DNA of 31,803 nucleotides from Gemmataceae bacterium (GCA_009691815.1 SIAL01000002.1:1-31803), one strand, 5' to 3'; positions 20,901 to 30,266 are shown, numbered from the stretch's first letter. Notes: generated by a model from the sequence alone, not told the origin. Made by a program: numbers and translations.

Positions 20901-21737
20901 CTCGAAGAGAAGGATCGTCGCCTCAACAACTTAAGGCGGGGCGAAGAACTACCTCCCGGTGTTCAACAAATGGTCAAGGTCACGGTTGCCACCAAAAGGG
21001 TGGTATCCGTGGGTGACAAAATGGCCGGTCGCCACGGTAACAAAGGTGTGATCTCAAAGATCCTCCCCGTGGAAGATATGCCATACTTGGCCGATGGTAC
21101 TCCCGTCGACATCCTGCTCAACCCGCTGGGTGTTCCTAGTCGTATGAATGTGGGCCAGATTCTCGAAACCCACCTTGGGTGGGCCGCGAAAAATCTCGGA
21201 TTCAAAGCGATTACCCCGGTATTTGACGGGGCGACCGAAGATGAAATCCGCGCTTGTATGAAAGAGGCCAAGCTGCCCGAATCCGGCAAAAGCTGGTTGT
21301 TTGATGGTCGCACCGGCGAACGATTCGAACAGATGGTAACCGTGGGCTATATTTATATGCTCAAACTCCACCATTTGGTGGATGACAAGGTTCATGCCCG
21401 GGCAACCGGCCCCTACTCGCTTATCACCCAGCAACCGCTTGGTGGCAAGGCGCGCTTTGGTGGCCAGCGCTTCGGCGAAATGGAAGTGTGGGCACTCGAG
21501 GCGTATGGCGCCGCCTACATTCTTCAGGAACTTCTCACCGTCAAATCGGATGATGTTGAAGGCCGTACCAAGATCTACGAATCCATGGTTAAGGGCGAAA
21601 ACACCCTTGAGGCGGGAACCCCTGCGAGTTTTGATGTTCTTACCAACGAGATTCGGGGTTTGGCGCTCAACATGCAGCTTCAGAAGAAGCAGCTTCTTGG
21701 TGGCGGATATGAAAACATCGAGTCCAGGGCCGATTGA
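17988..21737 (+). CDS. rpoB: RNA polymerase beta subunit
   Basis: This is the catalytic beta subunit of RNA polymerase. I chose the ATG at 17988 (AGGGAG about 10 nt upstream). A frame from 17919 adds 23 residues unlike the family. The product is 1249 residues. The rifampicin region (about 452-485) reads GELSQVVDQTNPLSQFTHERR and LSALGPGG. The positions equal to E. coli D516, H526 and S531 are unchanged, while N518 is Thr. GRICPIETPEGTNIGLI follows. The VGDKMAGRHGNKGVIS motif lies near 1011-1026, and the C-terminus LLGGGYENIESRAD is near-standard. A charged Lys/Glu-rich insertion occurs around 860-985. Confidence 0.97.
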   Translation: MPIPTVRTILPNQVRSFGQNTEDLSEIPPLTDIQQKAYAGFLQANVLAEKREDIGIEAVLRETFPIENLDKSINLQYIRYELGKPRFGPDECRQLRLTYGRPFRVLLRLNKEQPVEEEVYLGDLPIMIGGGEFLINGAERVVVSQLHRSPGVDFMMVREADRDLHSCRIIPERGSWIELHVTKKDSLNVRIDQSGKFSAMTLLRAMDPAYSTNADIIKAFYPISTVKLTKAHFEQLKGAIVSEDVIDPEDGEIYLEAGQPLEEAKLNQLMGSSVKSVSILSAVKDPIILAALAEDTASTHEEALIKIYQKIRPGNPAQLEKAKEMFREKFQDTNRYRLGRVGRFRVNRKFKLEDTVAADEMALQPADLLNAIKYILKLRAKEGELDDIDHLGNRRVRTIDELAAEELRKGFLKLKRTVTERMSNRDQQDMTPRSLINPKSISAAIEYFFGRGELSQVVDQTNPLSQFTHERRLSALGPGGLNRKRAGFDVRDVHISHYGRICPIETPEGTNIGLISHLATFAGVDDKGFLITPYRMVKHGKLTGEVKYLRADEEAKVHIAPADTPMTNGKFTSERFTARFDGEFITADASDINYVDVSPRQMVGVSAGLIPFLEHDDANRALMGSNMQRQAVPLLVPEPPIVATGMEKDVARNSGMVLKAEKDGLVTYVDSLRIRVDEREYVLRKFTGLNEHTCLNQKPIIKVGERVKKGQVIADGAATYHGELALGRNVLVAFMSWEGYNFEDAIIISERLVERDTYTSIHIEQFEIEIRETKLGKEEFTKDIPNVSPKALANLDENGIVQIGTYVVPGDILVGKVSPKSKSELTPEEKLLYAIFGRAGEDVKNESLEVNSGVEGVVIEARRYSRRASMTEDERKEFDKDFKEEKEAFDKRIAEQWHLMVNDLKDAIEISHRTSLRDVRNNKSIGGEKDNEESSKAAADFKFEHLDIRTPEHTKAAKAVYKKHREHLGKMLEEKDRRLNNLRRGEELPPGVQQMVKVTVATKRVVSVGDKMAGRHGNKGVISKILPVEDMPYLADGTPVDILLNPLGVPSRMNVGQILETHLGWAAKNLGFKAITPVFDGATEDEIRACMKEAKLPESGKSWLFDGRTGERFEQMVTVGYIYMLKLHHLVDDKVHARATGPYSLITQQPLGGKARFGGQRFGEMEVWALEAYGAAYILQELLTVKSDDVEGRTKIYESMVKGENTLEAGTPASFDVLTNEIRGLALNMQLQKKQLLGGGYENIESRAD

Positions 21738-21743
21738 TCCTCT

Positions 21744-21795
21744 TGCCCTAATCATTTACCGCCTGATTTTTTAGGCGGTGAATGGGACTAGGGCA
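21744..21795 (+). other. Large hairpin between rpoB and rpoC
   Basis: CATTTACCGCCT/AGGCGGTGAATG (12 bp, one G-T pair, loop GATTTTTT) is extended by TGCCCTA/TAGGGCA across a small internal loop, giving 19 paired positions in total. It fills most of the 117-nt rpoB-rpoC gap and has no trailing T-run. It looks like a processing (RNase III-type) or stability element rather than a terminator. Confidence 0.65.
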
Positions 21796-21854
21796 GCTTA
21801 AAAACCAGACCCGCACGAATTCGAGACTTGTCAAGGAATACAGAGGGGTAGACG

Positions 21855-24800
21855 ATGAGCACCACCGATATGAATTACGACCGCATCAATGACATTAGCT
21901 CGGTCCGCATCACTTTGGCCGATCCCGTCCACATTCGGACCACTTGGTCCTATGGTGAGGTGAAGAAGCCCGAGACGATTAACTATCGTACTTATCGTCC
22001 TGAAAAGGACGGTTTGTTCTGCGAGCGGATTTTTGGTCCCGAAAAGGATTGGGAATGTTCCTGCGGCAAATACCGTGGCATGAAATACAAAGGCATGGTT
22101 TGTGACCGGTGCGGGGTCAAGGTTTCCCATAGCCGGGTTCGTCGCAAGCGAATGGGACATGTCGAGTTGTCGGCTCCCATTGTCCACATTTGGTTCTTCA
22201 AGGCGATGCCCAGCCGCTTGGGCACGCTGCTAAACATGAAGACCTCGGCCCTTGAAAGGATCATCTACTTTCAAGATTATGTTGTAACCAATCCAGGGGA
22301 CACGGACCTTCAGGAGAAGCAACTTCTCAGTGAAGATGAGTTCAAAAAGGCTCGTGAAAAATTTGGCAATGCTTTTGACGCGGCCATGGGTGCCGATGCG
22401 ATCAAGGTTTTGTTGAAACGACTCAACCTAGTGGAAGTTGCCAAGGAACTTCGCGAACTGCTTGAAGCCGAAATGGTCAAGGTAAAGAAGTCCGCCCAGA
22501 AGATTCGGGACTTGGTCAAGCGGCTCAAGGTGGTTGAGAGCCTCCGGGATTCAGGATTGGGGGGCGCGGGCAACCGGGCCGAGTGGACGGTTCTTGACTG
22601 TATTCCGGTCATTCCGCCCGATCTTAGGCCGTTGGTCCTCCTAGATAGCGGCAACTTTGCCACTTCGGACCTTAACGATCTTTATCGACGCATTATCAAC
22701 CGAAACAATCGTCTCAAAAAGTTGGCCGACCTAAATGCTCCCGAAGTCATCATCCGCAATGAAAAGCGAATGCTTCAGCAGTCGGTCGATGCCTTGTTTG
22801 ACAACGGCCGTTGCAAAAGGCCTGTGTTAGGATCGTCGAATCGCCCGCTAAAGTCGCTGACCGACATGATCAAGGGCAAGCAAGGTCGCTTCCGTGAAAA
22901 CCTATTGGGCAAACGAGTAGACTATTCGGCCCGGTCGGTAATCGTGGTGGGACCAGAGCTTAAACTGCACCAATGTGGCCTTCCCAAAAAGATCGCCTTG
23001 GAACTGTTCCAACCGTTCATCATTCGCCGCCTCAAGGAACTTAAATACGCCGACACGATCAAGTCGGCCAAAAAAATGCTTGAACGGAAGGATGACCAGG
23101 TTTGGGACATCCTCGAAGAAGTAACCAAGTCCCATGCGGTTTTGCTAAACCGGGCACCCACGCTTCATCGCATGGGTATCCAAGCCTTCGAGCCGACCCT
23201 TATCGAAGGCAATGCCATTCGCATCCATCCGCTGGTTTGCAAAGGCTTTAACGCCGACTTTGACGGTGACCAAATGGCCGTTCACCTTCCGCTCTCGATT
23301 GAGGCGCAGGTTGAAGCCACGGTTTTAATGATGTCAACCAATAATATCTTTAGCCCGGCCAATGGCCAGCCCATCATTACCCCTTCCCAAGACATCGTCA
23401 TGGGCTGTTACTACCTTACCGCCACCCGTGGCGAGTTGGGTGAATCGGGTGAAAAGGGCGAAGGCATGGTCTTCGCAAACCCCGAAGAGGTCCTCACTGC
23501 GTTCAGCCAAAACAAACTGGGCGTTCACGCCCGTATTCACCTGCGCCTCCCCGCCGGCAAGAAGTTCATTTCCGAGCGCACCTTCATCGACCGGGTTGCG
23601 ATTGAGGAACATATCGTCAAGGACAACGAACGGGTGATTACCACCGTGGGCCGGGTGATTTTCAATGACGCACTCTTTCCCGAGATGGCGTTTTATGATC
23701 TGGCCCTTTCCTCCAAGCAACTCAGTCGCATTATTGCCGACTGCTACTTGGTTCTGGGTCGCCGATCCACCATCGACCTTCTCGACAAAATGAAGGTTAC
23801 CGGTTTCCGCGAATCCACCCGGTCTGGTTTGAGCTTTGCAACCGATGACCTGAGAACTCCTTCGAACAAGGAAAAAGAACTGAAAGACACCGACAAGGAA
23901 GTCGAAAAGTACCGTCGCCAGTTTGAAGAAGGTAACATCACCGAGCGGGAACGCTACAACAAAACGCTGGATCTTTGGACCAAGGCTAGGGACTCCATCA
24001 CGGCGCACATGATGGATGATCTCAAGAAAGACAAACGCAAAGAAGAAGAGGGCGGCAAGATGCGCCCATATTTGAATCCCATTTACCTGATGGCCCACTC
24101 CGGCGCTCGTGGTGGCATCGAACAGATTCGCCAGCTCGCCGGTATGCGCGGTTTGATGGCCAAGCCCAATGGCTCGATCATTGAAACCCCCATCAAAGCC
24201 AACTTCAAGGAGGGTCTGTCGGTACTGGAATATTTCAGTTCGACACACGGTGCCAGAAAAGGTCTTGCGGATACGGCGTTGAAAACCGCCGACTCCGGTT
24301 ATCTAACCCGCAAACTGGCCGATGTCGCCCAGAATGTGGTGGTAACCATGCACGACTGTGGCACAACACAGGGCGTGACCAAGTCGGCCATCATGAAGGG
24401 TGAAGAGGTCGACCGATCCTTATCCGAAACCATTCGAGGTCGCGTTAGTCGAAATACTATCATCGACCCTCGCAACAATGAAGTCATTGTTGAAGAGAAC
24501 GAGATGCTTTCTTGGGATGCGGCCCGGGGAATCGAAGCTCTTGGACTCGACAAGGTCATGGTTCGTGGGCCTATGACCTGTCAGGCGACTTTGGGCGTTT
24601 GTCGCCTTTGCTATGGTATGGACCTTTCGACCGGTTCACTGGTTGAAGAAGGCATGGCGGTTGGCATCATCGCGGCACAGTCGATCGGTGAGCCGGGCAC
24701 CCAGCTTACCATGCGTACCTTCCACATCGGCGGCGTGGTCAAGCGCGAGCTTGGCGAAACGGAGTCGAAAAACAAGAAGGTTGGCAAAGTGCGGCTTCAG

Positions 24801-26213
24801 CGGTTGAGCGCTGTCGAAAACGCCAAGAAGGAAATGGTAGCCCTTGGCCGAAACGGCGAAATCCAGATTCTTGGACCCAAAGGCACCCCGATTGAGACTT
24901 TCCCGGTCCACTATGGCGCTACCATCCATGTCAAAGAAGGCGCCGAGATTCAACCCGGTGTGATCCTTTGTAAATGGGATCCGCACATCACCCCGCTCAT
25001 CGCCGATCGCGGGGGCAAGGTCAAGTTTGTTGAACTCATCGAGGGCGAAACCCTTCGTAAGGACATCGACGAAATCACCGGTGCCGAACGATTGGTCGTC
25101 ATGGAACACAAGGGCGAATACCATCCCCAAATTGTCATCCAAGATTCCAAGGGACAAAAGCTGTCCGTAGTGTACCTTCCCGAACGGGCTTTCATCGAAG
25201 TCAGAGACGGAATGGCCATTTCGGCCGGTACCATCTTGGCAAAAACCACCCGCGAGGTGGGCGGTACCCAGGACATTACCGGTGGTCTTCCCCGCGTTAC
25301 CGAGATCTTCGAGGCGAGAAAACCCCGTGATCCCGCGGTTATGTCCGAAGTCGCCGGTATGGTTCGGGTGGGCGACAAAAAGCGTAACAAGCGCCTTATC
25401 TATGTTCAGCCCATTGACGAAAATGGCAAAACATTTGGCGAGGAAAGAGAACATCAGGTTCCTCCCGGAAAGCACCTTCGCGTGCAAACGGGCGACCGGG
25501 TGAAAGAAGGCGATCCGCTGGTTTACGGTCCCCTTGTTCCCCATGACATCCTCCAAATTTCCGGTATCGAGGCGGCTCAACACTACCTCGTTCGCGAAGT
25601 TCAAAGCGTCTATCGCAGCCAACGCGTAGACATCGACGACAAGCATATCGAAATCATTGTTTCGCAGATGCTTCGCAAGGTGAAGGTCGAGGGAACGGGC
25701 GATTCAGGCCTGCTGCCCGGTTCGGTCATCGACAAACAAGCGTTCAATGCGGTCAATAGCCGCCTTCGCGAGTCTTGCAAAATCAAAAAACCGGGAGATA
25801 GCCGGTTTAAAGAGGGGCAAATTGTCCCGAAGGTTGTGTACGAAGAGGAGAAGGACCGCATCGAAGCCGAGAAGGGAACGGTTCCCACCTGGACCAGTCC
25901 TGCCCCAGCATCCTGTCAGGTTCAGCTGCTTGGGATTACCAAGGCTTCGGTACAATCCGATAGCTTTATCTCCGCCGCCTCTTTCCAAGAAACCACCAAA
26001 GTTCTTACCGAAGCGGCCTTGGCCGGAAAGACCGATTACTTGGTCGGCCTAAAGGAAAATGTCATCCTGGGACACCTTATCCCCGCCGGGACCGGGTTCT
26101 CCATGCATCAGCGTTCCCAAATGCGGATTCGTGTGGCGGAAGAACCGGTCGTGGACGAAGAGGCGGAATTGGCCGAAGTCGCCGCGGAACTGGCCTCCGA
26201 ATCCGAAGGCTAA
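21855..26213 (+). CDS. rpoC: RNA polymerase beta-prime subunit
   Basis: This is the beta-prime subunit of RNA polymerase and carries the active-site metal. The product has 1452 residues. The N-terminal zinc site has C68, C70, C83 and C86 (CSCGKYRGMKYKGMVCDRCG). The catalytic NADFDGD is at 466-472, with the Mg ligands D468, D470 and D472. The second zinc site has C835, C909, C916 and C919 (TCQATLGVCRLCYG). The RNAP bridge-helix/trigger-loop area includes GGIEQIRQLAGMRGLMAKP and the GMAVGIIAAQSIGEPGTQLTMRTFHIGG stretch. AGAGGGG upstream of the ATG is the ribosome site. It is not split. It is the last gene of the operon and is followed by a strong terminator. Confidence 0.98.
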   Translation: MSTTDMNYDRINDISSVRITLADPVHIRTTWSYGEVKKPETINYRTYRPEKDGLFCERIFGPEKDWECSCGKYRGMKYKGMVCDRCGVKVSHSRVRRKRMGHVELSAPIVHIWFFKAMPSRLGTLLNMKTSALERIIYFQDYVVTNPGDTDLQEKQLLSEDEFKKAREKFGNAFDAAMGADAIKVLLKRLNLVEVAKELRELLEAEMVKVKKSAQKIRDLVKRLKVVESLRDSGLGGAGNRAEWTVLDCIPVIPPDLRPLVLLDSGNFATSDLNDLYRRIINRNNRLKKLADLNAPEVIIRNEKRMLQQSVDALFDNGRCKRPVLGSSNRPLKSLTDMIKGKQGRFRENLLGKRVDYSARSVIVVGPELKLHQCGLPKKIALELFQPFIIRRLKELKYADTIKSAKKMLERKDDQVWDILEEVTKSHAVLLNRAPTLHRMGIQAFEPTLIEGNAIRIHPLVCKGFNADFDGDQMAVHLPLSIEAQVEATVLMMSTNNIFSPANGQPIITPSQDIVMGCYYLTATRGELGESGEKGEGMVFANPEEVLTAFSQNKLGVHARIHLRLPAGKKFISERTFIDRVAIEEHIVKDNERVITTVGRVIFNDALFPEMAFYDLALSSKQLSRIIADCYLVLGRRSTIDLLDKMKVTGFRESTRSGLSFATDDLRTPSNKEKELKDTDKEVEKYRRQFEEGNITERERYNKTLDLWTKARDSITAHMMDDLKKDKRKEEEGGKMRPYLNPIYLMAHSGARGGIEQIRQLAGMRGLMAKPNGSIIETPIKANFKEGLSVLEYFSSTHGARKGLADTALKTADSGYLTRKLADVAQNVVVTMHDCGTTQGVTKSAIMKGEEVDRSLSETIRGRVSRNTIIDPRNNEVIVEENEMLSWDAARGIEALGLDKVMVRGPMTCQATLGVCRLCYGMDLSTGSLVEEGMAVGIIAAQSIGEPGTQLTMRTFHIGGVVKRELGETESKNKKVGKVRLQRLSAVENAKKEMVALGRNGEIQILGPKGTPIETFPVHYGATIHVKEGAEIQPGVILCKWDPHITPLIADRGGKVKFVELIEGETLRKDIDEITGAERLVVMEHKGEYHPQIVIQDSKGQKLSVVYLPERAFIEVRDGMAISAGTILAKTTREVGGTQDITGGLPRVTEIFEARKPRDPAVMSEVAGMVRVGDKKRNKRLIYVQPIDENGKTFGEEREHQVPPGKHLRVQTGDRVKEGDPLVYGPLVPHDILQISGIEAAQHYLVREVQSVYRSQRVDIDDKHIEIIVSQMLRKVKVEGTGDSGLLPGSVIDKQAFNAVNSRLRESCKIKKPGDSRFKEGQIVPKVVYEEEKDRIEAEKGTVPTWTSPAPASCQVQLLGITKASVQSDSFISAASFQETTKVLTEAALAGKTDYLVGLKENVILGHLIPAGTGFSMHQRSQMRIRVAEEPVVDEEAELAEVAAELASESEG

Positions 26214-26241
26214 GCGGTAGAACTTACCTCCTGAAAAACCC

Positions 26242-26280
26242 AAAGGGGTGAACCGAAATGGTTCACCCCTTTTTTCTTTT
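26242..26280 (+). terminator. Rho-independent terminator of the rpoBC operon
   Basis: A perfect 13-bp stem (AAAGGGGTGAACC with GGTTCACCCCTTT) has a GAAAT loop and is followed by TTTTCTTTT. It starts 28 nt after the rpoC stop. This is the clearest terminator in the window. Confidence 0.93.
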
Positions 26281-26529
26281 TGGGAACTAAACTTGCACAT
26301 CGTTATTTTCTGGGTAAAACTCTCATTAAGTTTTCATTTTCGTGAGGCCCGTCCCCGCTTCACTCGAATGGGCTTCTTGGGCCGGAGATTCTCCGGTCCA
26401 AGGTTTTGTGATCGAAAGGGATTTCGGCTAGTCCGGGAACCCGCTAGGGACCGGCAAAAACATTCTAGGGTCAAGAGATAATCCAATAAGCGCGGTGGGG
26501 GCGACTATCTTTCGCTCCTATCTTTTTGG

Positions 26530-27858
26530 TTATTGTCGAATTGAAGGGGACTTGGTGGCACCCGAGGCGGCTTGGTCGTCGAATTCACCTTCCCACCTTG
26601 CCATCACACAAGTCGCAAGACAGTTGCCCACGAGGTTGATCGAAGTGCGGGCCATGTCCATAAGGGCGTCCACCCCGAGGATGGTGGTTACCGCCGCAAG
26701 GGCCAAGGTCAATTGGTGGTCATCAATCAGATGTTCTCCTTTTAAGTAGCCGCCAAAGCTTATGAGCGTGCCCGAAAGGATGACAAGGCCCGCCCGGGGG
26801 ACCGCGGCGACCCCTTTGCTTGTTAGCATGAGCATAAACATCATCAGGATCTGGTTGGAGATCGACAGATCGACCCCCGCCGCCTGAAAGCAAAAGACAC
26901 TGGCAAGGGCCAAATAAAGCGTTGTACCATCCAGATTGAAGGAATATCCCGTGGGCATGACGAAAGCGACTATGCGTCTGGGAACGCCAAAGGTTTCCAT
27001 GGCCTGCATCGCCTTGGGCAAGGCAGCCTCGCTTGACGCACTGGAAAAAGCCAACAATGCCGGTTCCTGAACAGCTCTTAGAAATCCCATAAAAGGGATA
27101 CGAAATAGCAGGACCACCGGCACAAGGACCAGCGCGATGAAAACGAAAAGGGCCCCGTAAAGGGTGCCTATCAAAACGGCCAGATTGGCAAGCACCCCGG
27201 TGCCGCTTCGGGCAACCGTTACCGCGATGGACGCGCCTATGGCGATGGGGGCATACAGCATGACGATATTGGTGAACTTGAACATTACCTGGGCGATGGC
27301 TTCGAGGAAATCCACAATCGGCAGACGGTATTTATCAGGTGACTGGGCAAGGGCGATGCCAAAGAGTATCGACCAGAAGACCAGTTGGAGGACTTCGTTT
27401 TTCGCGGCGGCATCGACGACGCTGGCCGGGAAAACATGTTCCAAAAACGAAGTGGCGGTGGCCTGATTTTTGGCCAAACTGCTGGCCTTTTCCGTGGCGG
27501 TTGCCAACTCTTCCGTCGATTGCGAGGCGGAGGTGACCCCGATTCCTGGATGGGTAAGGTTTACCGCGGTAAGGCCGATGACCAGCGCCAAGGTGGTAAC
27601 CACCTCGAAGTAGAGAAATGCCTTGAGGGCAAGTCGTCCCATGCGGCGCAAATCGTCACAGTGTCCCGCGATTCCCACCACCAGAGTGGAAAAGATCAAG
27701 GGCGAGATCAAAGATTTGATCAGCCGCATAAAGATGGTGGAAGAGAGGGGGTCGAGGGTTTTGCCGATTTCCGGCCACTGATACCCAAGGAGAAACCCCA
27801 AGGGCATGGCGATTAGGATCCATTGAGTGAGGGAGATTTTCCCAAGGAGGCCTAGCAT
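26530..27858 (-). CDS. Dicarboxylate/amino acid:cation symporter (DAACS, GltP/DctA type)
   Basis: This is a membrane carrier that moves acidic amino acids or C4-dicarboxylates with Na+ or H+. The 442-residue product has the family length. It shows about eight hydrophobic segments and the hallmark motifs: serine-rich FSSASSEAALP (271-281, re-entrant loop 1), PTGYSFNLDGTTLY (302-315; most members have NMDGT, here NLDGT), and VDALMDMARTSINLVGN (396-411), with D397, D401, R404 and N411 in the substrate/cation region. R404 suggests an acidic substrate. The motif set cannot separate glutamate/aspartate from dicarboxylate. AAGGAA precedes the ATG at 27858. No neighbouring pathway gene identifies the substrate. 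Confidence 0.92.
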   Translation of the reverse strand: MLGLLGKISLTQWILIAMPLGFLLGYQWPEIGKTLDPLSSTIFMRLIKSLISPLIFSTLVVGIAGHCDDLRRMGRLALKAFLYFEVVTTLALVIGLTAVNLTHPGIGVTSASQSTEELATATEKASSLAKNQATATSFLEHVFPASVVDAAAKNEVLQLVFWSILFGIALAQSPDKYRLPIVDFLEAIAQVMFKFTNIVMLYAPIAIGASIAVTVARSGTGVLANLAVLIGTLYGALFVFIALVLVPVVLLFRIPFMGFLRAVQEPALLAFSSASSEAALPKAMQAMETFGVPRRIVAFVMPTGYSFNLDGTTLYLALASVFCFQAAGVDLSISNQILMMFMLMLTSKGVAAVPRAGLVILSGTLISFGGYLKGEHLIDDHQLTLALAAVTTILGVDALMDMARTSINLVGNCLATCVMARWEGEFDDQAASGATKSPSIRQ

Positions 27859-27965
27859 TGTGGAGATTCCTTACCGAGGAGCCTTCCAAAGAAAGAGTTG
27901 GTGCTTGCTCTGGGGAAACGCTTGGGACCATTCACCCGATAGGGCAATAGGGATTGGGAATAGGC

Positions 27966-28943
27966 CTAGCGGGCGGCCTGAATCTCAACCAAAAGGGCTC
28001 CCAAGGCGGCCTCCGGCGTGGCGGCAACGGCCTCCATAGTTCGCCGATTGGTCGGGTTTTTCGGATCGCTAAAGGAGGCTATGCTCTTCCAGGTTCCGTT
28101 CGTCTGCTTTTGCATCTTTTGCCAAACCATTCCGTTTTGGCAAAGTGCCCCGTTCAAATTGGTCAAGCTGGTTTGCGTGGCCTGATCGACCGTTTGGCCC
28201 TGTTGGCGAAGTTGATCCTGCAACTGGGTCAGGTTGGATTGGACCGCCATGTTGTATTGGCTGGTGGTGGTGTTGACATTGGCGGAGGCTTGATTGATGT
28301 TCTGATTGGGAAATTGTTGCAACCCGGCCAAAGCAATCGGCCCTTGCGGATTGAGCTTGGAAACCGAGCCGCCGGGAACCGGGTCGGGCGGGGGCGGAGG
28401 CGCGGAACCCCCTAAGGGCAGGGGTCCTGAGGGTATTGACCCAAAGGCGGGGGGAGGTGTGCCCCCATTGGGATTGGAAGACGGTACCGGGTTTAGGAGA
28501 ACGGGGACGGATCCACCGGGGTTAATTCCCGCGTTGGGCGCGAAGGGTATGTTAGATGTCGGAATCGGGGCGCTAAGCGCTGGAACGGAGGTGTTGTTGT
28601 TGCTCGCCAAAGGATCGCGGGGGTTGGAGAGCATACTTGTGGTTCCCGTGGCCAAAGCCGCCGGGCTACCCATGGAGTTTGGAGCGTGCATGGCGGGCAA
28701 AGGACCGGCCACAGGCCCTGTGGGTGAGGCAGCTGGTGCTAGCCCGGTGGGCGCCACCCCCGCTGTCGGGGCAATGGCCGGCGGGTGACCCATGAGCGGA
28801 TCCACCCCGGCTGGGGCACTAATAGGCCATCCTGTTCCCCCGGATGCGTTTTTACACCCGGTTCCCACAAAGAGTATCCCGGCGAAAAGAGGCATCCACA
28901 GCCAGCGTTTGAAATGTTTTGTTTTTGTTTCGGAGTGTTTCAT
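27966..28943 (-). CDS. Pro/Ala/Gly-rich putative lipoprotein
   Basis: I chose the ATG at 28943 (AGAGG about 10 nt upstream), giving 325 residues. A frame from 28982 adds 13 residues. A basic N-terminus (MKHSETKTKHFKRW) and hydrophobic stretch end at VGTGC (Cys30), a relaxed lipobox, so lipid anchoring is likely. Residues about 36-205 are low-complexity Pro/Ala/Gly/Ser/Asn with runs of Pro (for example GSAPPPPPDPVPGG). The C-terminal 110 or so residues look structured: QNINQASANVNTTTSQYNMAVQ, a Gln-rich coiled or helical stretch, then ALCQNGMVWQKMQKQTNGTWKSIASF. I recognise no family. The low-complexity part probably serves as a wall-spanning spacer. Confidence 0.7.
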   Translation of the reverse strand: MKHSETKTKHFKRWLWMPLFAGILFVGTGCKNASGGTGWPISAPAGVDPLMGHPPAIAPTAGVAPTGLAPAASPTGPVAGPLPAMHAPNSMGSPAALATGTTSMLSNPRDPLASNNNTSVPALSAPIPTSNIPFAPNAGINPGGSVPVLLNPVPSSNPNGGTPPPAFGSIPSGPLPLGGSAPPPPPDPVPGGSVSKLNPQGPIALAGLQQFPNQNINQASANVNTTTSQYNMAVQSNLTQLQDQLRQQGQTVDQATQTSLTNLNGALCQNGMVWQKMQKQTNGTWKSIASFSDPKNPTNRRTMEAVAATPEAALGALLVEIQAAR

Positions 28944-29124
28944 CGAGACACCGCCTCTCTTATTTGAAAAACTGGGCAACATGCAAAGACTGGGAAAGCC
29001 TTTGCTTCGCCGCTCTTGCCAAAAGGCAACGATTTCCTAGCATTTCTTGGGTATCCCGAGGTACGGACCCCAAGCGCACAGTCTTTCCCAAATGCGCTCA
29101 TACTTTTTCTTGGATGTGGGTGCA

Positions 29125-30183
29125 ATGGCAGCTTGTTCGATTGCGGTTATTCCGGGTGATGGAATCGGTCAGGAGGTAATCCCTTCCACCATGCGTGTCC
29201 TTGACCGGGCGGTTTTGGGCACTTCCCTGTCTTTTGAGTGGAATGTTCTCAATTGGAACTGTCAGCGCTACCTCACCACGGGCAAACTCCAGCCGGATGA
29301 TGCTTTTGAGATTTTGGCCCGTCATAAAGCGGTCCTTTTTGGTGCTATTGGTGATCCTCGTGTTCCCGACACTGTTCCGGTTCACACCCTGTTGTTACCC
29401 ATGCGTCGCCATTTCGATCAATATGTCAACCTTCGTCCAAGCTACCTCTATCCGGGGGTGGAATCCCCCTTGCGCGACAAGGCACCCGGCTCCATCGACC
29501 TCCTTTTTTACCGCGAAAACACCGAGGGCGAATATGCCCCTCTGGGGGGCAAGCAATACCCCGGCACTCCCGAGGAAATCGCCGTTCAGGTAAATATGTT
29601 TACCCGCCGCGGTTGTGAACGGATCATCCGTGCCGCCTTTCAGGCCGCGGAAAAGCGCCCTCGCAAAAAACTGACTAGCATCACTAAATCCAACGCCTTG
29701 AGCTTCTCGATGACGCTTTGGGACGATGCGTTTCATGCCGTCAAAAAAGACTTCCCGAATGTGCAGGCGTCCTCCCTATTGGTGGATGCGGCGGCCATGG
29801 ACCTTGTTAGGAAACCCGAAGCATTTGATGTTATGGTGGCCAGCAACCTTTTTGGCGACATCCTCACGGACCTTGCCGCCATGGTCACGGGCACCATCGG
29901 TCTTGCCGCAAGCGCCAACATAAATCCCGAAGGCAAGTTCCCCAGTATGTTTGAGCCGGTTCATGGCTCCGCACCGGATATCGCGGGCAAGGGGATCTCC
30001 AATCCCTTGGCGGCAATTCTTTCGGGAGCTATGATGCTTGACCATTTGGGTCAGGTGCCCGCCGGGGACAAAGTCCGCGCGGCGGTCCACAAGGTCCTCT
30101 CAAGTGGCTCACCCAAGACACCCGACCTTGGCGGCACTAACGGCACAACCGCCATGGAAGCCGCGGTCCTCGCCGCCCTTTGA
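29125..30183 (+). CDS. Tartrate/D-malate dehydrogenase-type (decarboxylating) beta-hydroxyacid dehydrogenase
   Basis: This is an NAD-dependent oxidative decarboxylase of the isocitrate/isopropylmalate dehydrogenase superfamily. The product of 352 residues begins MAACSIAVIPGDGIGQEVIP. The motifs LLLPMRRHFDQYVNLRP, LLFYRENTEGEY, TRRGCERIIRAAF, LTSITKSNALSFSM, NLFGDILTDLAAM (metal-binding Asp) and MFEPVHGSAPDIAGKGISNP fit the tartrate dehydrogenase/D-malate dehydrogenase group better than LeuB, which usually has a different substrate-binding helix. No leuACD genes lie nearby. The start is uncertain: the in-frame ATG at 29092 and a TTG at 29047 would add 11 or 26 residues. I chose 29125 because the protein then starts at the usual beta strand. 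Substrate assignment is inference. Confidence 0.82.
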   Translation: MAACSIAVIPGDGIGQEVIPSTMRVLDRAVLGTSLSFEWNVLNWNCQRYLTTGKLQPDDAFEILARHKAVLFGAIGDPRVPDTVPVHTLLLPMRRHFDQYVNLRPSYLYPGVESPLRDKAPGSIDLLFYRENTEGEYAPLGGKQYPGTPEEIAVQVNMFTRRGCERIIRAAFQAAEKRPRKKLTSITKSNALSFSMTLWDDAFHAVKKDFPNVQASSLLVDAAAMDLVRKPEAFDVMVASNLFGDILTDLAAMVTGTIGLAASANINPEGKFPSMFEPVHGSAPDIAGKGISNPLAAILSGAMMLDHLGQVPAGDKVRAAVHKVLSSGSPKTPDLGGTNGTTAMEAAVLAAL

Positions 30184-30266
30184 AACGAATCGTTCAAGGG
30201 TTTTTGAAAAGTTGGGCCAAAAGAGTCGGAACCATAGCCGAAGGTTATCTCTTATCGTTTTGTCGA

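Noticed and set aside
26382..26396. Short hairpin CCGGAG-ATT-CTCCGG as a terminator for the symporter gene
   Set aside because: It lies about 130 nt beyond the stop on the minus strand, has only 6 bp, and no T-run follows on that strand.
29125..30183. LeuB (3-isopropylmalate dehydrogenase) as the identity of the dehydrogenase
   Set aside because: The LLLPMRRHFDQYVNLRP helix and overall motif spacing fit tartrate/D-malate dehydrogenases better, and no other leucine genes are nearby.
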